Positions 10,267-21,741 of a DNA stretch of 64,000 nucleotides are shown piece by piece. This DNA is from Acarospora socialis (lineage: Eukaryota; Ascomycota; Lecanoromycetes; Acarosporales; Acarosporaceae), in the NCBI GenBank assembly GCA_025617375.2, contig JAMYGW020000005.1:1612001-1676000 (forward strand), given 5' to 3'. The position numbers and the translations under genes were made by a program. How positions within the stretch are numbered: position 1 is the first letter of the stretch; each line of letters begins with the position of its first letter. Below the pieces are notes generated by a model. The model was not told the DNA's origin. It saw only the letters and a program-made list of their open reading frames with translations, and made no database searches.

Positions 10267-13246
10267 ATGACAGTTTTTGTTGTTTCTCTGTGAGTCAATT
10301 TTACCTGTTAAGGACGTCCTGAACGGGTCACTTCCCCTGTTGGGCACCAGCAGGGTGCTTTTCGACTGATTCTTGGCGGTGTTGGTAGCTTCCTGCCCTA
10401 TACCATACACTTCGTGGTGCCCACGGCTGCACGCCAGCACAGTCCGGACCGTCCCACGAGTGGTAGCGCAGCCTCCAATGGCAAAGCAGAGTCCTTAAGT
10501 CTCTTCAACCACTCTGGTGGCCAGGATCCTGCACAGGCGAATCCGCCGGCAACGCTTGCGGCACTTACAGACCATGAAGAATTCTTCAAAGCTCAAACGT
10601 CTGGGCCAGGCCTATCACGCGACCCATTGACTGATCCACACGCGCCACAATGGGGCAGTGGCGGCAACTTCAGGCAGCCGCGTTCGAGAGCGTTGCCACC
10701 ACCACCGGCATCCATTCTGAAGCATGCAAAGGGTCACGGGAAACAGACTCACAATGCAGGTATGACAGTGGGGCAGTCCAGAGGTACGGCGGAGGTTTCG
10801 CACTCTAGCGGCGACGACATGTTCACCAGTACACCATGGACGGTCGAACAGGCAGACCAGAGCAACGGTGGCCTTCAGAAGGCCGTAAATGCTGCAGCTA
10901 AGGCTGGTACACTGCATGAGAAGACTTGGGTGAGTGTGACCCCGAAGTGTTTTGGTCGATGGGTAGTGATGATGCCATCTAGGTGGGTACACTGGGTATG
11001 CCAGTTGATGCCTTGGCAGACTTTCAAAAAACCGATATCGACAATAAGCTGGCCAACGAGTACGAGTGCTTGACCGTGTTCGTGAACGATAGCGATTTCG
11101 ATGGCCATTACGGACATTACTGCAAAACAATCCTGTGGCCAGTCTTCCACTACCAGATTCCTGACAACCCCAAAAGCAAAGCATATGAGGATCATTCGTG
11201 GAAATATTACGTGAAAATAAACCAAGCCTTTGCGGACAAGATTGTCAAGAATTGGAAACGGGGCGACATTGTGTGGATTCATGACTACCATCTCCTCTTG
11301 GTCCCATCCATGGTCCGTAAACGGCTTCCCGACGCTCAGATCGGATTCTTCCTCCATGTCGCTTTCCCCTCGTCCGAAGTGTTTAGGTGTTTGGCTGTGC
11401 GCAAAGAGCTCCTGGAAGGATTGCTGGGCGCGAATCTTATTGGGTTTCAGACGGAGGAATACTGCCATCACTTTCTACAGACTTGTAGTCGTCTGCTATG
11501 TGTAGAAGCAACCAACAACGGGGTGCAACTGGAGGATCGCTTCGTCAATGTCTCGACCTTCCCCATTGGCATTGATCCCGTGTCTCTGAATATTCCGCGG
11601 GCAGGAGCCACAGTCGCTCGGTGGCTACGGGTCATTCAGGAACGCTATCGTGGGAAACGGCTCATAGTAGCTCGGGACAAGTTGGATCATGTCAGGGGAG
11701 TACGACAGAAACTGCTCGCATACGAGCTCTTCCTAAACAAATATCCGGAATGGAGCGAGAAGGTAAGATGATACGCTTCTCCTCGTTGTAGTCGAGCCCA
11801 ATCAAGTGCCTGATCTCTTGGCTTAGGTCGTGTTGATACAAGTAGCAACGCCTACAACAGAACAAGCCGAGCTGGATGCAACGGTTTCCGACATCGTCAC
11901 TAGAGTAAACTCCGCCCACTCGACTCTGGCGCATCAGCCATTGGTGTTTCTCAAACAGGATATCAGTTTTGAACAGTACCTTGCCCTCATGACTATCGCG
12001 GATGCCCTGATGATCACAAGTTTGCGTGAGGGGATGAATCTCACTAGTCACGAGTTTTTATACTGCCAGGATGGAAAGTATACAAAGACTAAGCATGGGT
12101 CCTTGATACTCAGTGAGTTCACCGGGAGCGCCTCAGTTTTCAAGGGCAATGAATTGTCTGTGAACCCGTGGGACTACCGCAAGTGTGCAGAAGCCATCAA
12201 AGCCGCACTAGAGATGGATGCCGAGGAGCGTGAACAGAGGTGGCTCAAACTCAACGAATCTGTCATGCGTCACACCGCGGCGCACTGGCTCGCCACATTT
12301 ATGAACCATTTAAAGAAAGTATGGAGTGAACATGCACTTCGGGACACGGTCTCCATTCCGCGCTTATCTCTCAACAAACTCAGCGAACAATACAAGATAG
12401 CTGGTCGGCGTCTGTTCATCCTCGACTACGAAGGAACCTTGGCTTCATACGGATCTCCGACTAGCATCATTCTCACAAGCCCAGAACGTACGTTGGCCGT
12501 ACTGAGTGACCTTCTGTACGACGGGAAGAATATCATTTACGTGATGAGCGGCAGGAAACCAGAGGAACTAGACCGTTTGTTCCGTCGCGTACCGAATCTG
12601 GGTCTTATCGCCGAGAATGGCTGCTTCTTGAAGGAATTCGGCACTAGCAACTGGATCGAACTGGCCGACGAGAAAGCGATGAGTACGTGGAAGCAAAGCG
12701 TGATCGGGATTCTCGAATACTATCGGGAACGTATCGAGGGTAGCTGGATCGAGGAGCGCCACTGTTCGCTGATCCTCAATTATGCCAATGCCGAAGATCG
12801 CCAGAGTGCGGCGAGGCAGGCTGGAGAGTGCACGAACCAGATCAACGATGCATGTGAGAGTCAGCGTATCCGCGCCGTCCCGATCGAGGCGGCAGTTCTA
12901 GTTGAACCCATCGACTTGAGCAAGGAGACGGCCGCCAACCAGATTTTCGACCGGATCAAGAACCAAAGCGAACAAGAGGGCGCAATGATGCCGGACTTCT
13001 TGATGGTCGCGGGGGACGCTCGTGAAGACGAGGTCGTTTTCCGATGGGCCAACAAGCTTGGCGAGGCAAAGGTCATTCGGGATGTCACCACTGTCAGTGT
13101 CGGTTCAAGAAACACGGAGGCATCTGCGACCCTGACGCAGGGTGTGACTGGTACGTATTCACCCGGACAATGCCCATCAACCATCAACTGAGTTGGTTGC
13201 ACCAGGTGTCCTATCCGCGCTGCAGAAGCTGGCATCGCATTCTTGA
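10267..13246 (+). CDS. Trehalose-phosphate synthase complex regulatory subunit (Tsl1/Tps3 type)
   Basis: Probable structural/regulatory subunit of the cytosolic trehalose synthase complex, alongside Tps1 and Tps2. Five exons fit: 10267-10289, 10389-10929, 10983-11762, 11827-13150 and 13206-13246, giving 902 residues. The tiny first exon MTVFVVSL joins FLPYTIHF, the usual opening of this subfamily. The GT20 domain has WIHDYHLLLVPSM, LIGFQTEEY, DKLDHVRGVRQKL and SLREGMNLTSHEF. The C-terminal phosphatase-like domain starts FILDYEGTLASYG, where active Tps2 enzymes have DYDGT; this Asp-to-Glu change is typical of the Tsl1/Tps3 branch and suggests that domain is not catalytic. The last exon adds VLSALQKLASHS. 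Without the last intron the reading would stop early at 13191 and lose that conserved end. Confidence 0.93.
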
Positions 13247-14929
13247 TTTGCTGCTACGTGGATGCGGCACTGCTGTCTGTATTTATTGACGCCGCAGTCC
13301 CTTTTCACTTACATGCTGTACTTACTCCTGCCCTGGGTCGACTGCGGTGGTCTTAGTCGCCGCTTGCCGCTTTCCCTTGTGCTCATCCAGCGTAACGTCG
13401 GCGTTGATGGAGCAGGTAAGTAGCCAGGGGTCAATTGCAGTTACTTCATGAGCGCCACCAATCACAAACATACCCGTCTGCCTGTGCAGTGACCTTGACG
13501 AACAAGGAAGGCGAAGCACAATCGGGGGTATGAGTAGCACGAGGGGGTTTAATGGTCCAATTGCCGTATATCCTTGGAGTGGTAGCCATTGAACGAATAG
13601 CTGTCCCAAACGTACGAGTTGTTTGTGAGCCATTGTACGAAGGCTATTTGCAAAAATTTCCACCACCCCCAGATCTTGCACCTGGAGGAGATACAGTGAC
13701 GATATTATACAACTCTGACAATTGGGCCCACCGATGTTTCAATCTATTACCTGTATCTTCAGTACCATTTCTCTACATCTCAGGAGTGATTGGTGCTCTG
13801 CAAAATATTGATGTTGAGGGTCCCCCAGAAGGTGGGGAAGGATGACGGAGAATTTTGCAACAAGCCTTCGTACTACCCTTTATTCAGCAATGGTTTTATC
13901 GTGCGGAAACCGAATGCATTAGGGAGATAAGATATTGGATGCTGCACTTTGCATGGCTTCTGGCTGTCGGAAGTTCGTCTCGTAGCCGCAAATCCGCAGA
14001 GTTGCTCCTTGGTGAGCAGAGCGATCATCCGTTGAATGTGAGGCGGGAGGTATCAGTGCAAGAAATATTCACAGCTCTAGACCACTACCTAAATTCAAAT
14101 CTTACGAACGTACTAGGGGGAACGTATCCAGTACAGTCATCTAAGGTAGTGTACTTACATGTACCTTACCTTATACCTTACTGATACCTCGATGTTGCAG
14201 TAAGGTAACGGACCTAAGGTATTTCATTTCGTAGACCTAAGTTTCCTTATAGGCTGGGATGATGAAGCCGAGGAAAGGAAAGTCAGCCTTGACTGGGCCA
14301 GTTTCATAGCCCTGCGCCACATGGAGGCATGTCACCCCTCTTTGTGCCACCTTTCACTTTGACCTTGACCTCCACTTTCTCCGTCACCGTCACTACTGCT
14401 CTGGTAAATAATGAGGCTACAACTTCTCAGGTTACAGAGAGCGGAATGTGCACATTGGGTTTTTGAATAGATTCAGTCCACGTGTCAGAAAAGCCCCAAT
14501 GGTTCTTATTGCACATACGTTAAAGAGGTAGGCCGGCCTTCTCATTAGGTATTCTACCCGGAGGTATTGTTACTGTCCATACCATGCACAGAAACACATG
14601 TTTAAGCTGGCGGGTACTTCATCTATACATTGTCTTGGGTGATACTTAAGCCACAACGGCTTCATTTAGCTGGAACCATGCTGGAACCATTCGGTACTTG
14701 CCCCAGCCTTGCTACGTCACCGCCATCCCCCCCATAACTGGCTCGCCCAAACTTCTCCCTCAACCGAGGCCTCCAAAGAAGCAGGTTAAAAACTTACACA
14801 ATACGAGTATGTTGGTAGTACCTCAATGTTCTGTACTTTACATGTAACAATCGTTACATATCGTTGTCAAGAGGTCCTCAAGGTGTTATAATAAGGTACC
14901 TATGCATTCGTAAGACCCACGCAGACATA
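13247..14929. other. Intergenic region rich in TACCTTA-type motifs
   Basis: Short plus-strand frames at 13552-13845 and 13855-14184 look weakly coding but match no family and have no start or splice support. Around 14140-14230 there is a dense run of TACCTTA/TAAGGTA words. No supported gene. Confidence 0.45.
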
Positions 14930-15381
14930 CACTGAGGTTCAAAAGTGTGTTCAATACACTTATTTCACACCAAAACTCCTTTATGTTACTCATGTTAAAT
15001 GCAGAACAAACATATGTTGAAAATTCTGAGAATTTGAACTATCTCAGATCATTATCAAATGAAGAGATTTATCAACTCAGAATAATGAAAAACATTGTTG
15101 TTGTAAAGATATATCACTGACAGTTATATACATGTGTGTTTTCTTAAATGTTACCGCAAAATTTAATGTTTCTCAAGTGCACATCACAACCCTTATACAT
15201 TCTGACATATATCATGCAGATTTAAAGAAGAGTAATATATAGAATGATCAACTATATAAAGATCTACTATTCTTTTAAGTTGCAGTAAATTATCTTGTTG
15301 TTGTGTTGACTATCTATGCTTGTAATATCAATGAGTTTTGGTGTAGAATAGGCGTATCAGACACACTTTTGGACCCCAGTG
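14930..15381. mobile_element. Degraded Tc1/mariner-type DNA element (452 bp)
   Basis: The ends form inverted repeats beginning CACTGRGGTYCAAAAGTGTG, with further similarity beyond. They are flanked by TA on both sides (14928-14929 and 15382-15383), the target duplication of the Tc1/mariner superfamily, and CACTG ... CAGTG are typical ends. The interior is much more AT-rich than the flanks and nearly lacks CG, CC and GG, so it has passed through the same mutational process as the right-hand island. There is no transposase frame; 452 bp suggests a non-autonomous derivative. Confidence 0.8.
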
Positions 15382-16405
15382 TACCTAGTTACTTCCAGGT
15401 AATACGAGTATACTGCATGGCCTCAACTACATTACAAGTTGCTGAGGTTTAGTCAGAGTAGGTACTGTATCTTGCTCGCAGGTACTGCAAGTATATGTTT
15501 TTCACTCCGCCATGATCAGGGAGACATACCTTACCATACCTCGTCTTACCCATACTTACCTTAGCTCTACCTTCCTTAGCCTTTGCCCAGCCCAACCACA
15601 GCCACAATAATCACCGTCAATCAGCTTTACCTCACTTCTTCTCAACAGCCCGCAAGTAGGAGCTGAGTTCTCTTACTCGTAACCTACGCACCTGTGCTTT
15701 GCGCGGAACTGAGTCGAAGGAGCTTCGGCGACAGCGATAGTCTCCCTCTGATTATCATCCCGCAACTCCTTGCCATCTTGAGCCGACACTCTGTTTTGTG
15801 GGACGGAGGACCTCAACACTGACGCTTTTGCGACGCTCTCGCGGCGCGACCAAAAGCTGACAAACCGTGCTACCGCGCCTTCGCCGTCGCATTCTTACAC
15901 CCTCGTTGTCACTGTATCTATATCTTACGTCCTCAGCGGGGTGATAGGCTTGAAACTGTCGGTTGCGGAGTCGATTGCTTTCCCAGTCTTTGGGCCAGTA
16001 CACGGCGGGTCCCACTTTCTATCGCCTTACCGGCCATGTCTTCTCCAAACGACTTCAGGATACCTTACAACTTGTCTAATCCGCAGTAACCGATTCCACG
16101 TCGAGAAACCCTGAGCAGCATCAGTGCCCGTATCCCAGCATTCTACTATCCGCAGAAACTTCTTCTCCAGAGGTATGTTCTAGGCGGAGCGTCGTATTGG
16201 CATGTTGAGGGGGGTTCCATTGCCCTAAGTCTGGCTGCTCGGGCCTTGAACAGGCTACCAGATATTCTAGCTCGTTCCGTTCCTCCCCAGAATTGACCGG
16301 CTAACACCCCAAAGTAATCGAGGCAACCATTCGCGGCTAAGACTGAACACCAATTTCAAAAGGCCCTTCACCTATTTCCATACATACGCTAAGCTACGCG
16401 GCTTC
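15382..16405. promoter_or_regulatory. Upstream region of the C2H2 factor
   Basis: About 1 kb before the 16406 start codon. It contains another cluster of TACCTTAC words at 15520-15585, then GC-richer DNA with CT-rich tracts that is probably promoter and long 5' leader. No gene on either strand was accepted. Confidence 0.45.
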
Positions 16406-18562
16406 ATGGCAGATTCTATTTCTGCAACTATTCCTCCCGAAATTCCAGGAGGCCCGCAATCGGCATCGACTACCTTACCCACGACACCAACATCGATTGT
16501 GTCACCCTCAAACCGACCGATCGCGGCCGAATCCGGAACCCCAACATACCTGAAGCCTACGAATATTGATAACTCTGGTCGATCCCCGAACCTCCCTCAT
16601 CTGACCTCTATTGCAAGCGCCGGTCTGATAACAACCCCGGTGCCGCGCTCGCCCAAACTGGGTGTTCCCCCCAGATACCATTCCAGATACTCTCCGCAAC
16701 CGCTGACCGGGGTGGCTGCCATGGCGGATGAGAGGCGGCTGCGCGAAGAAAACGAGAGCCTAACGGCTAGGCAGCAGAGCCCGAATCCCGTCCAAGCTGC
16801 ATTGGGTGCTCTGATCGGTGGCGGTGCGGATAAAGCTATGAGCAGGCCTCAAGATGCACCGTCCGCGACCAATACGATGAGCGAGCCGATGGCGGCCGTG
16901 GCCAGATCCATCAAGATACCCAAGGTGACGGAGGCAGACACTCCCGCTCAGACCAGTCCCGTGAGCATGTCAAGCTTCGGAACCATAGACAGTACCACCG
17001 CCCCAACTGCCTTGGCTGACACCCCCACTGTCGTCAGTCCACGCTCAATGGTCGAGTCGTTCGGCGTCGAAGATGGGGCCCTGGGGCAAAACGACGGCCA
17101 GAGGGACCCAGCGGCAACGGAAGAGGCGCACACGGCGAAAGCCCTCACCTTCCCGGGGCCTTTGATCAGTGCACAACTGGCCAATGAGGCCCGCCGGGGC
17201 ATGAGCCTTCCGCATTCCGGCCTGGGACAGAGTAGTCCCAGATCTTTGACCGCCAAAAAGCACAAATGTCCTTACTGCTCTACCGATTTCACCCGTCACC
17301 ACAATCTCAAAAGTCACCTCCTGACCCACAGTCATGAGAAGCCATATGTCTGCCAGACCTGCCAGGCAAGGTTTCGCCGACTTCACGATCTCAAACGCCA
17401 CACCAAGCTACATACCGGCGAAAAACCGCACATCTGTCCAAAGTGTGGCCGTCGCTTCGCTCGAGGAGACGCCTTGGCTCGGCACAACAAAGGCCAAGGC
17501 GGCTGTGCGGGCAGGCGAGCCAGTCTCGGCAGCTATGGAGGAGATGACGACTTTGGGGATGAGTCACAAGGCGGGGCTGGGGGCGAGGATAGTATGGACG
17601 GGCTCACGTATACAGGAGATGCCGCGCAAGATGTCGATCATATCGACGACGGCGGTGAGCATGCCGACGAGAGGCGGAGACTGAGTTTACCGAGTATTAA
17701 GAAGCACGACGTGCCCATCGAAGCTCACAACAACCACGCGTCGTCGAGCCAGAATACCTATCACTCCCGACAGCCTAGCACTTACCCACCAGTTGCGGCT
17801 CGACAGCCTACTGGGGGCCTCTACCCGCCCAATGTGACCCAGGTCGGCGGGCAATCCAGCATCTCTACTTCGCCGGCAACTCCGAACAGCACATTTGACC
17901 GAATGGCACCCGGTGGCAGTGGCTCATCCGCTTTTCAGATTGGAGGGCAATCCATCTTTTCTCAGGGCGGGATGACGGAGAGCCCAAAGCCGCTCTCTCC
18001 GGCGTGCGCGACCTCACACCAACTCGGACATCCAGACAATAATATCCACCGACATCGGTCTCCAAGCCTGACGCAACAGTTTCAGCAACATCATTATGGT
18101 CGGAGGACAAGTGCTCGGACTCCACCGTCAATGGGGCTCCCTCCACCCATGTCGAGCGGGAACCAATCGAACGCTCCTCAACTGCCTTCTCTCCCCGGCC
18201 TGACGCCCCCAGACCCGCGATTCACACTTCACAGCCAAGCCTCAGGACCCACTCCGCTACAGCAGAGTGGAATTTCAGCGGGGCACTCGGGCAAACATCA
18301 GAGTATCGGTGGTAGCACCCCTTCGACTTTCCAGTCACAGTCCAACACCACCCACCCTGGAGCTGCGGCCGCGGGCGGTAGCCATCCTAGCCATAGTCAG
18401 TCTGCCCATGGACAACCGAGTGGCGAAGTTAGTGGCAACATTTTCGCCACTGGCACCGATGGACTCTGGGCCTACGTTCGGAGTTTGGAGGAGCGATTGA
18501 ACAGACTTCAGGATGAAGTCGTTTCTTTAAAAAATCAACTGGCTGCGGCCCAGAGTAGGTGA
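16406..18562 (+). CDS. C2H2 zinc-finger transcription factor with C-terminal coiled coil
   Basis: A 718-residue intronless protein, probably a nuclear DNA-binding regulator. A long Ser/Thr/Pro-rich N-terminal region precedes three adjacent C2H2 fingers at about residues 286-372. They contain CPYCSTDFTRHHNLKSHLLTH, CQTCQARFRRLHDLKRHTKL with linker HTGEKPH, and CPKCGRRFARGDALARH. A low-complexity Gln/Ser/His/Gly-rich region follows, and the last ~35 residues form a short coiled coil (WAYVRSLEERLNRLQDEVVS). The finger region matches a conserved Pezizomycotina type that is distinct from CrzA, PacC and Msn2-like fingers. I do not recognise a characterised name with confidence. The ATG at 16406 follows an in-frame stop-rich leader. 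Target genes are unknown. Confidence 0.88.
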   Translation: MADSISATIPPEIPGGPQSASTTLPTTPTSIVSPSNRPIAAESGTPTYLKPTNIDNSGRSPNLPHLTSIASAGLITTPVPRSPKLGVPPRYHSRYSPQPLTGVAAMADERRLREENESLTARQQSPNPVQAALGALIGGGADKAMSRPQDAPSATNTMSEPMAAVARSIKIPKVTEADTPAQTSPVSMSSFGTIDSTTAPTALADTPTVVSPRSMVESFGVEDGALGQNDGQRDPAATEEAHTAKALTFPGPLISAQLANEARRGMSLPHSGLGQSSPRSLTAKKHKCPYCSTDFTRHHNLKSHLLTHSHEKPYVCQTCQARFRRLHDLKRHTKLHTGEKPHICPKCGRRFARGDALARHNKGQGGCAGRRASLGSYGGDDDFGDESQGGAGGEDSMDGLTYTGDAAQDVDHIDDGGEHADERRRLSLPSIKKHDVPIEAHNNHASSSQNTYHSRQPSTYPPVAARQPTGGLYPPNVTQVGGQSSISTSPATPNSTFDRMAPGGSGSSAFQIGGQSIFSQGGMTESPKPLSPACATSHQLGHPDNNIHRHRSPSLTQQFQQHHYGRRTSARTPPSMGLPPPMSSGNQSNAPQLPSLPGLTPPDPRFTLHSQASGPTPLQQSGISAGHSGKHQSIGGSTPSTFQSQSNTTHPGAAAAGGSHPSHSQSAHGQPSGEVSGNIFATGTDGLWAYVRSLEERLNRLQDEVVSLKNQLAAAQSR

Positions 18563-19359
18563 CGAATTCCCGCCTGGGCCTATGGCTCATGTCTATCATA
18601 ATGATATCGTACACATGCTCTACAACCGTATATTTGTACTATACCTATTCGGAGTTTCGAGCGTGCATATAGCGGCATCTTTCGTTACAGCAAAAATGGG
18701 GGCCTTAACGGATTTCTGAGAAAGCCTAAGCACACAGGCGAGACCTTCGCCGGCAACAAGTTATATTGCTGCTATTTCCTCTCTCTTCACCGGCGAAATG
18801 GAGGTATAGATATGCGACTTACGTCGTTCAAGGCAGGCGGAAGGGGACTTGGATCTACTTTGCTATTCCTCTTCACGCGATATTTGAGCGGTGTTCTTTG
18901 CGTTATAAATGATTTCGCCTAATGTGGTCCTCGTGTTGTTGCCTTGTCTGTACAACAGCCTGAAAGCTTGGTTGTACTTGGAGTTGTAATCACGAGAATA
19001 TCTAGGACGACAGCAAAGACCATCTTCAGAAGCGTGCACTCCGCAACTGATGATGACTCTTGAAGATATACTACTGGCTTAAGTCTCCGATTGGATATAT
19101 CGAGGAAATCCGCACTGCACCGAACAGGCTAAGTAGAAGATGGTTTAATTTACCGGCACCCCTCGGGTTACTGGATGTCAATTGCCGTATGCATTCCTCG
19201 TTCCGCGCTGGTCCTATGTCAGGGGATCTTGCATTCCCCCTCATGTTTATTTGAATACGCACATCGCGACCTTTCCATCGCCGTCCTCACCTGTCGTCAA
19301 AGACTCTGTCCGAGCTTCTGGCCGCTTGCGAAATCGGCTCTTAGCCTTGTTGCACCAAA
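18563..19359. other. Intergenic: 3' flank of the C2H2 gene and 5' flank of the SET gene
   Basis: Two same-strand neighbours are separated by ~800 bp. Only short frames with no coding signature; nothing else recognised. Confidence 0.5.
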
Positions 19360-21741
19360 ATGGCGGCACACGTCAGACCTGCGATATGGCCGCCGAAACC
19401 AAATCTCTACGATGAGGTCGCATGGGGGAATTTACCCAGTGCCGATGACTACAGGTTAGCGTACAGGCTGTGGTCCCTACCGAATGCGAACCTCGCGCCT
19501 GGGAGGAACCTGACCGATGACGATGACCCACCCAGTGTGCTGGTTCGCAACGTTTATGACCATATCGTACCGGTACCGGGTCAGTCCACGGAGCCGCCAG
19601 ACGAAACCGCCTTCGACCCTAATGCGCAGATGAACGTCGACCATGGCGGCAACGGTGGTCTCCACGGTTGGTCCTACCAGCAGATCTTGCCCAACGCCCC
19701 TCCTCCACCAGCGCCCCTGAGGAAAGAAGACATCGTCATCGAGGGACACGGGTACAAACACGGAAGACCAAGGTATTGGGTGCGGAGCAAGCTGGTGGAA
19801 ACTCTCGGAAGGCGCAGCCTGCCCGTGACAGGCAACGTGGATGTACTTCGGGATCGGCTTTTCGATGATGAACGGATAAAACAAATCCAGCAGCACCCGT
19901 CGGAGAGTCTGTTGCCCAGGGCAAGTCTTCAGGATTGGGGAATTAGACGAATGGGCCGTTTCATCATGGATATTCGACGTGACAAGAACTTTTCTCCGCT
20001 TGACATGTACACCTGGGCCATACTCCTGTCACCTTATAATCCAACCTACTGGACCTCTCGTGCTTACCTCTTCTACCAACTGGGCCACTTCGACCTCGCC
20101 CTTGGTGACGCCTACCGTGCTTTCTATCTTGTCGAGATCTTGCAGAATGTCCACATCAGATCAGAGCAACCCGGTCTTTATCGGTGCGTTCTGGATGCCG
20201 TCGAGCAGCACATCGTTGCGACCGGCCGTTCACGTGACGAAGAACCAGTCGCTACGATGAGGCGGCGCAACGGCATCAACGCATTCGTGCCGGCCTTGCG
20301 CAGGACATTCCACCATATCATTTCCTTGTCTCTGATCGCACTGGAGGCGTGGGAGGATTATGAAGAAATGGACAAACATCTGACGGTGAGGCTGATCCAA
20401 ACCAACCCCCATTCGAAACCATTCGCCGACCGTGCGGAATCAATGCAAGCTTTCATTACCAGGAAGAAGGAGCAAAGAGAGAAGCGCCGAGACCTTTGGG
20501 ATCACGAGAAGCGGATGGGCAGCGTCGTTGCGAGGCGTTATCCTCAGGCCGCTAACGATGTCGACCGTACTCACGTCGATTTCCTGGAAAGGCTGAATAC
20601 CAACTTCATTGGTGGATGGCCGGAGCCGACGGATGACGGCCGCCCTCTCGTTGTCCAACAGACGGGCCCTAGCTCGCTGGGTGTCACCGCTTCTAGGGAG
20701 ATCGACCCCGAGACGTTGATCTATGCTGAAGAGCCGTCCGTGAGGGGTCACCTTGCACGCGAACCTCGACCAGAGAATCGCTGTGAGAACTGCAAGAGGA
20801 GTTTGACCAAGGATTTCATTCGCCAGGTTACTCGAGATTGGCATGAACTTAGCACAGAGGCGAAACAGGAAAATCAACAGAGGTCTTCCTGTCAATGCTG
20901 TCATGATGATGGCAGCCGTGTTACCCTATTTTTTTGTCCGCCTCCTCCTGACGAACCGAACCCACCGGATGCAGGCGAAGAACCCCAAACTTGTATGGAA
21001 ATTGCTCGCGCACTATTCCACAACAGAGTTTGCGGGAGACAATGGCGGTGGCTCCATCGTGCGATGCAACCGCTGCCAGAGAACAGCAGAGAAGCAGCCG
21101 TCAACAACGGGAGACATGGCGCAGTTCTCAGTTTACTCTTGCGCGAAGTGTTTGACATGACTCTGATCGCACGTCGGCGAGAGACAGCTCCAAATGTATT
21201 GGCGCACGAGATCGATGCAATGCTGCCACTCTGTGGTGGAGAGGATCTGCCACAAATGCCACGGCAGCGATTTCCGTTCGGATACGCGGCGAACATCATC
21301 GTCCCTTTCGATATCTTACTCGCTCTCGGGGTCAACATCTTCAGGGATCTGGACTTCGACACTTGGGTTGTTCAGACCGTCCTTAGAAAACTGCAACTGA
21401 ACGTGGTCACCTGGGATCCCTCTCGGCGAGGTCCGTCCGACAAGATCAGGTCGCGAGTGGTACCACCAGGTAGGATTGGTGGGTTGCGCCTCGATTGGGA
21501 GAATTTGTACATCCACACCGGCTTTTCGATGTTTAACCATGCTTGTTCGGAGAGTGCCAACGCGGTCTGGTCTTGGGATGGCGATCGACCAGGCGTACCG
21601 AACAGAATTCTAGTTCGGACCAAGCGCCCCGTCGAGAGCGGCGAGGAAATCAGGGTTCATTACTTCCCCGGAAACGAGCCGGCGCAGAAGAAGCGGAGAT
21701 TATTCGGACGGGATTGCAATTGCGCAAAGTGTGTTTCATGA
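19360..21741 (+). CDS. SET-domain protein with SAP motif and TPR-like segment
   Basis: A 793-residue intronless protein, probably a lysine methyltransferase of the fungal SMYD/SET5-like TPR-SET group. Domains in order are a SAP-like helix-turn-helix (about residues 138-175, with VRSKLVETLGRRSLPVTGN), a TPR-like pair of helices (about 215-260, NPTYWTSRAYLFYQLGHFDL), and a split SET domain from about residue 440 (LGVTASREIDPETLIYAEEP) to the end. An internal cysteine cluster CENCKRSL ... CQCC sits at the insert position of SMYD-like SET proteins. The catalytic-region motif FNHACSESANAVW lies near residue 723, followed by VESGEEIRVHYF and a post-SET-like CNCAKC. Substrate is unknown; SAP suggests chromatin or nucleic-acid contact. 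Because the cofactor-binding motifs are present, activity is plausible. Confidence 0.87.
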   Translation: MAAHVRPAIWPPKPNLYDEVAWGNLPSADDYRLAYRLWSLPNANLAPGRNLTDDDDPPSVLVRNVYDHIVPVPGQSTEPPDETAFDPNAQMNVDHGGNGGLHGWSYQQILPNAPPPPAPLRKEDIVIEGHGYKHGRPRYWVRSKLVETLGRRSLPVTGNVDVLRDRLFDDERIKQIQQHPSESLLPRASLQDWGIRRMGRFIMDIRRDKNFSPLDMYTWAILLSPYNPTYWTSRAYLFYQLGHFDLALGDAYRAFYLVEILQNVHIRSEQPGLYRCVLDAVEQHIVATGRSRDEEPVATMRRRNGINAFVPALRRTFHHIISLSLIALEAWEDYEEMDKHLTVRLIQTNPHSKPFADRAESMQAFITRKKEQREKRRDLWDHEKRMGSVVARRYPQAANDVDRTHVDFLERLNTNFIGGWPEPTDDGRPLVVQQTGPSSLGVTASREIDPETLIYAEEPSVRGHLAREPRPENRCENCKRSLTKDFIRQVTRDWHELSTEAKQENQQRSSCQCCHDDGSRVTLFFCPPPPDEPNPPDAGEEPQTCMEIARALFHNRVCGRQWRWLHRAMQPLPENSREAAVNNGRHGAVLSLLLREVFDMTLIARRRETAPNVLAHEIDAMLPLCGGEDLPQMPRQRFPFGYAANIIVPFDILLALGVNIFRDLDFDTWVVQTVLRKLQLNVVTWDPSRRGPSDKIRSRVVPPGRIGGLRLDWENLYIHTGFSMFNHACSESANAVWSWDGDRPGVPNRILVRTKRPVESGEEIRVHYFPGNEPAQKKRRLFGRDCNCAKCVS

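Noticed and set aside
10414-10416. GTG start for the trehalose subunit
   Set aside because: An upstream ATG exon (10267-10289) splices in frame and restores the conserved opening MTVFVVSLFLPYT.
10875-11471. 198-codon minus-strand frame across the trehalose gene
   Set aside because: Antisense of the GT20 domain and of an intron; no family match.
17045-17401. 118-codon minus-strand frame inside the C2H2 gene
   Set aside because: Antisense shadow of the zinc-finger exon.
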